From the NCBI GenBank assembly GCA_041394325.1, contig JAWKIJ010000001.1, positions 1 through 64,000 on the forward strand: a stretch of DNA of 64,000 bases. Reading direction: 5' to 3'. The position numbers and the translations under genes are program-made. The notes under the pieces are model-generated. The model was not told where the DNA came from. It was given only the letters and a program-made list of their open reading frames with translations, and searched no databases. Shown one piece after another: positions 56,727 to 64,000 of this stretch. The DNA is from JAWKIJ01 sp041394325. Lineage in GTDB: Bacteria; Actinomycetota; Acidimicrobiia; Acidimicrobiales; Microtrichaceae. The first letter of the stretch is position 1, and each line of letters starts with the position of its first letter.

Positions 56727-57724
56727 GACCGATCCCCTACCCCTTCACCGCCGGGGCGGCCGCCGGCGCGGCGAACCGTCTCGGCGTCGAAGCCGACCAT
56801 CACGGTCTCTGCGTCGAGCAGCACGCCGGAGTGGCGCCGCACCCGTTCGCGTACGAGCGCCATCAACTCGACGACGTCGCGGGCCGGAGCCCCCTCGTCC
56901 GCCTGGATGAAGTTCGCGTGCTTGGAGGACACCTCGGCGCCTCCGACCCGCAGCCCCTTGCAACCGGCCGCCTCCACCAGACGTCCGGCGCTGTCGTCGG
57001 GAGGATTGGTGAACACCGACCCGGCGTTGTGCCCACCGGGTTGGTTCGCCCGGCGCCACGCGACGATCGACCCGATCAGCGCCTCGCCGTCCGCCGGGTT
57101 CGTTCCCCGGTTCAGCACCAGATCGGCCGAGGTGACGAGCGGTGGGACCGATGGCCGAACGCCGGTACCCGAATTCGCATTCCGCCGCTCGCATGTCCGA
57201 AGTCTCGCCGCTCGACAGGTCCGTGACGCGGACCACGTCGACCACCTCCGACATCTGCGAACCGTGCCCTCCGCGTCATGCGCACCGCTCCACCGACCGA
57301 GCCGGGCACTCCCACCGCCCATTCGAAACCAGTGAGGCCCGCCCCCACACTCCGGGCGCGGCCACCGGCAGAGCGAGCGCGGCACCACAACGCACCGCGA
57401 CCGCCCCTGGCGACCCGCCGAGTCGGTCACCGAGCACCTCGAAGGTCTCGAAACCCACCCCCAACCGGACGACCACACCCGCGAAGCCCTCGTCCGCGAC
57501 CAACAGGTTCGACCCCGGCCGACCACGACCACCGGCACCTCGGCGCGGGCGAGCTCGGCGGCGACCAACGTGACCTCGTCGTCGGACTCGCAGGTGACCA
57601 GCACCTCCGCCCGACCCCCGACCCGGTAGGTGGTGAACGGCGCGACCTCGGCGTCACTCTCGACGACGATTCCGGACCGGTCCCACCGGAGGGCAAGGCC
57701 TGAAGGGTCGGTGTCGGTGCTCAT
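56723..57724 (-). CDS. murB: UDP-N-acetylenolpyruvoylglucosamine reductase MurB (at least four frameshifts)
   Basis: FAD enzyme reducing UDP-GlcNAc-enolpyruvate to UDP-MurNAc, about 330 aa. The start APFTTYRVGGRAEVLVT is clear from ATG 57724; then the sequence runs through several frames: NLLVADEGFAGVVVRLG, GLTGFEWAVGVPGSVGGAVRM, SEVVDVVRVTDLSSGE and back to NQPGGHNAGSVFTNPP, ASSKHANF-type VSSKHANFI. Shifts lie near 57515, 57370, 57265 and 57150. In each frame the catalytic motifs are sound, so errors in the sequence are the likely cause. The stop overlaps ftsQ and the start overlaps murC (both ATGA). Confidence 0.88.
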   Translation of the reverse strand: MSTDTDPSGLALRWDRSGIVVESDAEVAPFTTYRVGGRAEVLVTCESDDEVTLVAAELARAEVPVVVVGRGRTCWSRTRASRVWSSGWGWVSRPSRCSVTDSAGRQGRSRCVVVPRSLCRWPRPECGGGPHWFRMGGGSARLGRWSGAHDAEGTVRRCRRWSTWSASRTCRAARLRTCERRNANSGTGVRPSVPPLVTSADLVLNRGTNPADGEALIGSIVAWRRANQPGGHNAGSVFTNPPDDSAGRLVEAAGCKGLRVGGAEVSSKHANFIQADEGAPARDVVELMALVRERVRRHSGVLLDAETVMVGFDAETVRRAGGRPGGEGVGDRS

Positions 57725-59196
57725 CGGGAGTCCTTCGCCCGCCCGAGGGCGCCGCGCAGTTCGTCGACCCACGAACCGAGGGAACCGGCTCCCATCGTCA
57801 GACAGAGGTCCCCCTCCCGGAGGAGGTCGGGGAGGGTCGCGACGAGATCCTCACGGGTGGCGCACCATGTCACCTCGGGCGACCGATCGGTGGCGCCGAC
57901 GAGCTCGACGATGTCCGCGCGGACACGTCGGGACGACGCGGTTCGCCGGCCGGATACACCTCGGTGACCACCAGGTGGTCGACCCTGCCGGAGAAGAGGT
58001 CGCGGTACTCGTCCAGCTGTTGCTCGAGACGGCTGTACCGATGCGGCTGCACCACCGCCACGACGCGGCGCCACGCCGGATTGCCGTCTTCGTCGGGGGT
58101 GCGGACAGCGTCGAGCACCGCGGCGATCTCGGTGGGCGTGTGCGTAGTCGTCGATGAACTCGACACCCGCGACGACACCACGTCGTTCGAATCGGCGACC
58201 GACACCGCGGAAGGATCCGATCCCGGTCGCCACGACGGCGCCCTCCACACCCAACGCGTCCGCGAGACACGCTGCCGCGGTGGCGTTGAGCACGAGATGA
58301 CGCCCCGGCTGGGGAACGAACAGCGACAACGCAGGGCCGCCCCCGGCGCCTCACCGTCCACGACGAGCCCGACGGCGCCATCCTGAGGTCGCCGATGCTC
58401 AGGTCGTGTCGTCGCCCCGACGAGCCCTCGAAGCCGTAGCGCAACGCTCCGTGGTGGGCATCCGCCAACGCCGCAGCACCCGGGTCGTCCCCACACAACA
58501 CGACCGGCCCTTCGGTTTCGGCCACGAAACGCTCGAAGGCGAGCGTCAACGAGTCCATCGAACCGTGGTGATCCAGATGGTCGGCCTCGACGTTGGTGAC
58601 CACGGCGGCTCTCCGACGCGGCGCCAGGAAGGTCGAGTCGCTCTCGTCGGCTTCGAGCACGAGGTCCGGTCCCTCTCCCCAGTGCGCGCCGATCCCGGGG
58701 TGTCGGCGAGGAGACCCGGCACCGCCGCGCCGATGATGTAGGAGGGATCACGCCCGGCTGCGGACAGCACGAGCGCCACCAACGCCGAGGTGGTCGTCTT
58801 GCCATGGGTCCCCGAGACGGACAGCGTCGGGCGGACCTCGCCCAACGCGGCCAACAGGTCGAAGCGGTGCAGCACGGGGACCCCCCCACGGCGGGCGGCC
58901 TCGACCTCGGGATCGTCCGCGGCGATCGCGGTCGATACGGCGACCAAGTCGGCCGTGACCGCCAGCCCGGGATCGTGGCCCACCACGGTGTCGACCCCGA
59001 GCGACGCCAGCCCGGCGAGGATCGCCGAGTCCCGGGCGTCGCTGCCGGTCACGGTGTGGCCGAGCCCGACCAACGCGACCGCGATCGCCGACATACCCAC
59101 CCCGCCGATGCCGATCAGATGGACGCGACGCCGCCCGCCCTCCAACAGGTGTCGCCTGCTTCGCCACCCTTCCGGTGAGGCCGAACGATCCGTCAC
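57721..59196 (-). CDS. murC: UDP-N-acetylmuramate-L-alanine ligase MurC (at least five frameshifts)
   Basis: ATP-dependent ligase adding L-Ala to UDP-MurNAc, about 490 aa. From GTG 59196: VHLIGIGGVGMSAIA, then VSGTHGKTTTSALV (P-loop). After a lost G near 58700 come LEADESDSTFL and TNVEADHLDHHGSMD; after further slips near 58380 and 58330, LVLNATAAACLADALG and VEFIDDYAH; then TPTEIAAVLDAVR, AVVQPHRYSRL and finally LCLTMGAGSLGSW (shifts near 58140 and 57920). The first slip lies in a GGG run. Essentiality argues that these are assembly errors. Confidence 0.9.
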
Positions 59197-59206
59197 GGGA
59201 CCATCC

Positions 59207-60334
59207 TCATCGGTCGGCGGCCTCCAGTACGAGACGCGCCACGCGGCGCGCCGCGTCGGGGACTCCGATCCGCCACGCGGCCGCGGCCATCGCCTCGCGC
59301 CGGTCGGGATCGTCGAGCAGCGGAGAGAGTTCGGCGTCGAGCCGCTCGCCCGTGAGCCGATCGTCGTCGATCAGGATCGCGCCGTGCTCGGCGACGAGCG
59401 CCGCCGCGTTGTGTCGTTGGTGGTCGCCGGGGGCGATCGGCAGCGGCACCAGTACGGCGGGGACTCCTACGACCGAGAGCTCGGCGACGGTGGTACCCCC
59501 GCTTCGACTGACGACGAGGTCGGCCGCTTTCAGGATCGCCGGCATACGGTCCTCGTAGGACACCATCCGGTACTCCAGTGCCGCGTCGGGACCCAGTGCA
59601 GGTGGCTCGAACGAGTCGAAGTCGCGCCGGCCGATCACGTGGTGGATGTAGACGTCACCGCGATCGGCCCATCGTTCGGCCAGCGAGTGGACCGCCTCGT
59701 TGATGCGACGCGAGCCCAGCGAACCCGCGAACGCGACGACCGCGACGCGGTCCGGCGGAAACCCGACCTCCGGCTTGGCGAGCGAGCGCACCGCGGGGCG
59801 ACCGTCGGCCGTCGCCGAACGGGCTGCGAGCACCTCTGCACGGACGGGGTTCCCACAACGCACCGCCCGTGGAAGCCCGACCCCGTCGAAGGGGACCGCG
59901 CACGCGGTCGCGAATCGACCCACTATCCGGTTGGCCAAACCGGGCACGGCGTTCTGTTCCGCGACGACGAGTGGGACCCGCCACAGCACGGCGCCCAGCG
60001 AGGCGGCCACGCTCGCATAGCCGCCGAGGCTGAGCACCACCGCCGGCCTCCGCCTGCCGATCAACCACACGGCCCTCCCCAATGCCCCCAACAGGCCGGC
60101 GACCGCAGCGAAGTTGGCAGGGGTGACCCGCCGCTGGACGCCACGACCTCCGAGCAGCGTCACGTCCATACCGGTGACCAGCCGTGCCTCCTGGCCACGT
60201 TGCGCTCCGATCCACCAGAGCCGTCGGGGATCGAGACCCTCCTCCACCAACGCGGACGCGATGGCGAGCCCCGGAAGGATGTGGCCCGCAGTACCTCCAC
60301 CGGCGATGACGACGGGCCGTCCGGCCGACCTCAC
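59207..60334 (-). CDS. murG: lipid II synthase MurG
   Basis: GT-B glycosyltransferase of 375 aa that adds GlcNAc to lipid I at the inner face of the membrane. Signatures are AGGGTAGHILPGLAIA near the N-terminus, LSLGGYASVAA, EQNAVPGLANRIV, AFAGSLGSRRINEAV and VVSRSGGTTVAELSVVGVPAVLVPLP with DHQRHNA. GTG 60334 is the family start. The frame is intact between the frame-disrupted ftsW and murC. Confidence 0.95.
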   Translation of the reverse strand: MRSAGRPVVIAGGGTAGHILPGLAIASALVEEGLDPRRLWWIGAQRGQEARLVTGMDVTLLGGRGVQRRVTPANFAAVAGLLGALGRAVWLIGRRRPAVVLSLGGYASVAASLGAVLWRVPLVVAEQNAVPGLANRIVGRFATACAVPFDGVGLPRAVRCGNPVRAEVLAARSATADGRPAVRSLAKPEVGFPPDRVAVVAFAGSLGSRRINEAVHSLAERWADRGDVYIHHVIGRRDFDSFEPPALGPDAALEYRMVSYEDRMPAILKAADLVVSRSGGTTVAELSVVGVPAVLVPLPIAPGDHQRHNAAALVAEHGAILIDDDRLTGERLDAELSPLLDDPDRREAMAAAAWRIGVPDAARRVARLVLEAADR

Positions 60335-60421
60335 CGCTCCCTCGACGTCGGCGGCCGAGATGCCGACCCTCCACGGACTCTCGCCGGCGGGAGGCCCGAA
60401 CGACCCCCGCCGAGGCCGCGG

Positions 60422-61808
60422 TCAGACGCTGTTCACGGCGCCACCGACGCGCGCCTGGCGGCCCTCCCTGGCGACGCTCAACAGCAGACCCACCGCCGCG
60501 AGCATCGAGATCATCGAGGACCCGCCGTAGCTGATGAACGGGAGCGTGAAGCCCTTGGACGGAGCGAAGCCGACGGTGACGGCGATGTTCACGAACGCCT
60601 GGAGTGTGATGATCCACGCGATGCCCGTGCTCAGAAGGCGTCCGGTGTCGTCGACGGCCTCGCGCGAGACCGCAGCGCGGCGCTGACGAGCGCGAAGTAC
60701 AGGGTGAGCAGCGTCACGCGCCAACGAATCCGTAGTCCTCGGCGACCACCGCGAAGATCGCGTCGGTGTCGGCCTCGGGTAGCGCACCCCACTTCGCCAT
60801 CGACGCCCCGGGACCGTTTCCGAGAAGGCCGCCCGCGGAGATGCTGCGCATGGACTGTTGGAGCTGGAGGTTGGTCGTCTCGCCGTTGCGCTCCGGGTGC
60901 AGGAAGTCGAAGCGGTCCTTGTGATAGCCGGTGCCCATCATCAGGACGATCGCGACGACGAGCGGCACGACGAGCAGGGCACCGCGGCCGAAACGACCCG
61001 AGACCCAGAGCATGACCAGCACCACCGAGGTCAACACGACCGTGGTGCCGAGGTCGGTCTCCAACAACAGGAGGACGTCGACGACGCCGAGCCCCGCGAT
61101 CACGGCGACCTCGGGACGTCTCGACACGACCCCGAGCAGCGACCGGACGCGGACACGGCGTGCCAGACGGGTCGGGAACGGTTGGACGACCCCGCCGAGC
61201 ACCGCCGCGATCCACAACACCAGCGCGACCTTGGCGATCTCCGAAGGCTGGAACGTGAGCCCGCCCGGGAGTCCGAACCATCGACTACTCCCGTTGACGG
61301 GACGGGCGAACAGCACCGCGACGAGCGCGACGACCGAGACCACCAACCCGAACGGAGCGAGCCTCGCAGCCGCCCGATATCCCAGGCGATAGAGCCCGAC
61401 CGCGATCAGGACACCCACCGCGACGAACGCGGCCTGCCTGCTCAGGTAGCGGGCCACACCACCGGACTCCTCGTAGGTCGCCTTGACGGTCGTGACCGAG
61501 AACACCATCACCAACCCGACCGAGCACAGTGCCGAGACCGTACCGAGGATCACCCGGAAGGCACCGGGCACCTCGTGACGCATGCGCGCACGGGCACCAC
61601 GCCGAACGGCCGAACGCGCGCTCCGGCGGTCCCGCCATGCCGCCACTCCGCGGCCGGCACCCCCCGACGTGGGGGTCCGGCTCGGCCGCGGCCGGGTGCC
61701 CGAGGGCCGCGCGGCCAGAATCCGGCTCGGGCGGGGCGAACCGGCCACGTCGCGGTTCGGGGAGCCCGCGCTCGACGCGACGAGAGTACGGGAGGGGCGT
61801 TCGGTCAT
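60422..61808 (-). CDS. ftsW: septal peptidoglycan polymerase FtsW (two frameshifts)
   Basis: SEDS-family glycosyltransferase, about 460 aa, working with a class B PBP. The Arg-rich, Ser/Pro-rich N-terminal 75 residues precede ten membrane segments. Conserved parts are SSRWFGLPGGLTFQPSEIAKVALV, ETDLGTTVVL with the catalytic Asp, HKDRFDFLHPERNGET, and, after shifts near 60722 and 60665, ALVSAALRSR and GIAWIITLQAFVNIAV with FISYGGSSMI. Part quotes are from different frames. ATG 61808 overlaps the murD stop. Confidence 0.92.
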
Positions 61809-63205
61809 CGGGGAAGCGTGGCCCTTTCGCGTACGGCGGCGGCGAAGTCCTCACCCCTCGCCGCGTAGTTCGGATACCAGTCGAACGACGCGCAACCGGG
61901 CGACAGGACGACGACGTCGCCGGGTCGAGCGAGTCCCGCTGCGGCGTCCACCGCATCTTGCATCGTCGCGGCCCGGCGGAGGCGGATGTCCGCCTGCGGC
62001 GCGAAGGCCGCCTCGATCTCGGCGGCCGCCTCCCCGATCGCCACCACCGCCCGCACGGGAGGAGCGAGCCGTGCCATCACCGACAGGTCGAGCCCCTTGT
62101 TGCGGCCCCCGGCGATCAACACCACCGACTCGAACCCCGAGACGGCGGCCCGGACCGCGTGCGGCGCGGTGGCCTTGGAGTCGTCGTAGTAGGCGATTCC
62201 GTCGACCGTGGCCACGTATTGCACCCGATGCGGCGGGATCCGGAACCCGGAGAGCGCTGCGGCGACGCCGTCCGCGGTCGCGCCACCCGCACACGCCGTC
62301 GCCGCGGCTGCGAGGGCGTTGGACACGTCGTGCGGGAGTCGGCGGGCCATCGTCTCGAGCTCGATCACCGCGGTGCCGTCCGGGCCGATGATCGAGCCGT
62401 CCCTCACGTACCAACGCCGAACTCCGGGTCGATCGATCCCGACCTCGGTACCCGCGGCGGTGGTGAAGCCGACCGCCTCCGCCGAGGTCGACATCCTCCA
62501 GCGGTCGAAGTTCGCGGCGACGACCGGATCGTCCTCGTTGGCGATGCCGACCGAACCCGCCGACAGGTCGCGCCACTGCCGGGCCTTCGCCGCCTCGTAA
62601 CCCTCGATGCTGCGATGGACGTCGAGGTGGTCGGGCGCGAAGTTCAGCCACACCGCGGCCCGGGGAACGAAACGCCGGGTCCGCGCCAACCGGAAGGAGG
62701 ACGCCTCGACCACGAAGCATTCGACGGTCGGATCGGCGACCGCTGCGACCAGCGGGACGTCGGTGTTCCCGGCGGCCACCGCCTTCACTCCCGAGGCGTT
62801 CATCATCGCGCTCACCAGTTCGGTCACCGTCGTCTTGCCGTTGGTCCCGGTGATCGACAGCAGCGGTCGCTCGTCCCAGCGTCGCACGACGTCGAACTCG
62901 CTCTCCACCGGGCGGTCGAGCATCGTGGCGACCTCGAAGACGCGGTGACGCTCCGGGAGCCCCGGCGCGGGGATCACGACGTCGGCCCACCGGACCAACC
63001 CGTCGAGATCCTCGGCCCGCCGCATCGTGATACCCGATTCGCGCGCGCGGCGGGCCTCCGGGTCCGAGACCCCCACCCGGTCGTCCACCGCGACGACGTC
63101 GACCGATCGGGATGCCAACGCCGCGCCCAGGGCGAGGTTCGTGACGCCCAACCCACACAGCAGGACGTGCCGCGGTTCGTCGTCGGGGTCGTCGAGGCCG
63201 CTCAT
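61805..63205 (-). CDS. murD: UDP-N-acetylmuramoyl-L-alanine-D-glutamate ligase MurD
   Basis: Adds D-Glu to UDP-MurNAc-Ala; 466 aa and intact. The UDP-binding N-terminal domain (HVLLCGLGVTNLALG) is followed by the P-loop SITGTNGKTTVTEL (120-126), VEASSFRLARTR, NFAPDHLDVH, and the C-terminal domain with HRVQYVATVDGIAYYDDSKAT and LSPGCASFDWYPNYAARGEDF. ATG 63205 overlaps the mraY TGA and the stop overlaps the ftsW ATG. Confidence 0.95.
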   Translation of the reverse strand: MSGLDDPDDEPRHVLLCGLGVTNLALGAALASRSVDVVAVDDRVGVSDPEARRARESGITMRRAEDLDGLVRWADVVIPAPGLPERHRVFEVATMLDRPVESEFDVVRRWDERPLLSITGTNGKTTVTELVSAMMNASGVKAVAAGNTDVPLVAAVADPTVECFVVEASSFRLARTRRFVPRAAVWLNFAPDHLDVHRSIEGYEAAKARQWRDLSAGSVGIANEDDPVVAANFDRWRMSTSAEAVGFTTAAGTEVGIDRPGVRRWYVRDGSIIGPDGTAVIELETMARRLPHDVSNALAAAATACAGGATADGVAAALSGFRIPPHRVQYVATVDGIAYYDDSKATAPHAVRAAVSGFESVVLIAGGRNKGLDLSVMARLAPPVRAVVAIGEAAAEIEAAFAPQADIRLRRAATMQDAVDAAAGLARPGDVVVLSPGCASFDWYPNYAARGEDFAAAVRERATLPR

Positions 63206-64000
63206 CCCAATGTGCCGGTGAGTCGCAGGAAATCGCCGTAGAACAGACCGATGCCGATCGCGGTGCACGCCCCCGAGAGCATCCAGAAGCGGATGATGAC
63301 GGTGGTCTCGGGCCAACCCGCCAACTCGAAGTGATGGTGGATCGGCGCCATGCGAAAGACCCTGCGCTTGAAGCGGCGGAAGCTGATCACCTGGATGATC
63401 ACCGAGAGGGTCTCCACCACGAACAGCGCGCCGATGATGGGCAACAGGAGCGCCGTGTTGGTGGTCAGCGCCAGACATGCCATGGCGACCCCGATAGCGA
63501 GGGATCCCGTGTCGCCCATGAAGATCTTGGCCGGTGCGGCGTTCCACCAGAGGTAGCCGGCGCACGCTCCCATCATCGACGCGGCGATCACGGCGAGGTC
63601 CAGGCCGAAGGACTGTGGATCGGCGGTGAGCTGGTAGACCACCGGATGCCGGTAGGTCCAGAAGCCGATCGCCGCGAACGCGCTGAACACGAAGATGGAA
63701 CTCCCGGCCGCGAGGCCGTCGAGGCCGTCGGTGAGGTTCACGCCGTTGGACGTGGAAAGGATCAGCAGTACCGCCCAGATCACCCAGCCGACCTTGCCGA
63801 GGTTGGCCCAACTCGCGTCGAAGCTGTTCCACCGCGTGAAGCCGAGCTCGGTGTGTTGTTTGGTCTGGGAGACCACGAGCACTGCGAAGCCGACGGCAAC
63901 GGTGAGCAGCCCGGCCATCTTCGCCCCCTTCGAGAGGCCGAGATTCCGTTCGTTGCGCACCTTGATGACGTCGTCGAGGACTCCGACGAATCCGGCACCC
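63202..64000 (-). CDS. mraY: phospho-MurNAc-pentapeptide transferase MraY (5' end outside the window)
   Basis: Integral membrane enzyme making lipid I from UDP-MurNAc-pentapeptide and undecaprenyl phosphate. The visible 265 C-terminal residues include the catalytic Asp pair DDVIK at the window edge, GVNLTDGLDGLA, FMGDTGSLAIG and the His box APIHHHFELAGW. The N-terminal 90 residues or so lie beyond position 64000. The stop overlaps the murD start (ATGA). Confidence 0.95.
   Translation of the reverse strand, partial: GAGFVGVLDDVIKVRNERNLGLSKGAKMAGLLTVAVGFAVLVVSQTKQHTELGFTRWNSFDASWANLGKVGWVIWAVLLILSTSNGVNLTDGLDGLAAGSSIFVFSAFAAIGFWTYRHPVVYQLTADPQSFGLDLAVIAASMMGACAGYLWWNAAPAKIFMGDTGSLAIGVAMACLALTTNTALLLPIIGALFVVETLSVIIQVISFRRFKRRVFRMAPIHHHFELAGWPETTVIIRFWMLSGACTAIGIGLFYGDFLRLTGTLG

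Overview
The window is high-GC DNA that reads as an actinobacterium. The evidence is a division and cell-wall cluster without ftsA but with SepF and DivIVA, a bacterial proteasome activator (Bpa), an actinobacterial-style arsenate reductase, and heavy use of GTG starts and ATGA overlaps. Acidimicrobiia is my best guess at class, but this is inference. About one coding region in three is broken by one- or two-base shifts, many in G or C runs. Because these also break murB, murC, ftsW and dnaE, most are probably sequence errors. I treat such genes as single loci.

Layout. (1) 1-4.1 kb: an arsenic locus with a TauD-type dioxygenase, ArsI-type C-As lyase, ArsR, an ArsR-ArsC fusion, an AqpS-like channel and ArsC. 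(2) 4.4-8.6 kb: accessory genes: an excisionase-like HTH protein, an AbiEi/AbiEii toxin-antitoxin pair under a perfect 15-bp palindrome, two unknown proteins and a tyrosine integrase. (3) 8.8-24.9 kb, minus strand: a complete class 1 DISARM phage-defence operon, drmD-drmMI-drmA-drmB-drmC. Between drmMI and drmA lie a large serine recombinase and an inverted, promoterless second copy of the 3' third of drmMI. (4) 25.35 kb: an initiator tRNA-Met gene that probably marks the island edge. (5) 25.5-41.8 kb: ordinary chromosome: DUF488, Maf, O6-alkylguanine alkyltransferase, aldo/keto reductase, lipoproteins, cyclic-nucleotide-type phosphoesterase, PPK2, a KhtTU-like K+/H+ antiporter, a YyaL/SPATA20-like protein, an MMPL transporter and a nitroreductase. 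(6) 41.9-49.3 kb: dnaE, bpa, a phosphodiesterase/alkaline phosphatase superfamily protein, an Rrf2 regulator, rluD and lspA. (7) 49.3-64 kb, minus strand: DksA-like protein, divIVA, sepF, yggS, pgeF, ftsZ, ftsQ, murB, murC, murG, ftsW, murD and mraY (cut by the window end).

The most unusual feature is the drmMI region. The DNA-methyltransferase gene ends in a roughly 900-bp C-terminal cassette (18532-17637, minus). A diverged copy (16713-17615, plus) faces it tail to tail. The 5' ends of the two cassettes share a 63-bp perfect inverted repeat within a roughly 120-bp near-identical block. Inversion there would swap the C-terminus of the methyltransferase in frame, and a recombinase gene lies 170 bp away. 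This has the architecture of a phase-variable (shufflon-like) DISARM methyltransferase, comparable to the inverted pglX cassettes known in some BREX loci. I am not aware of this having been described for DISARM.
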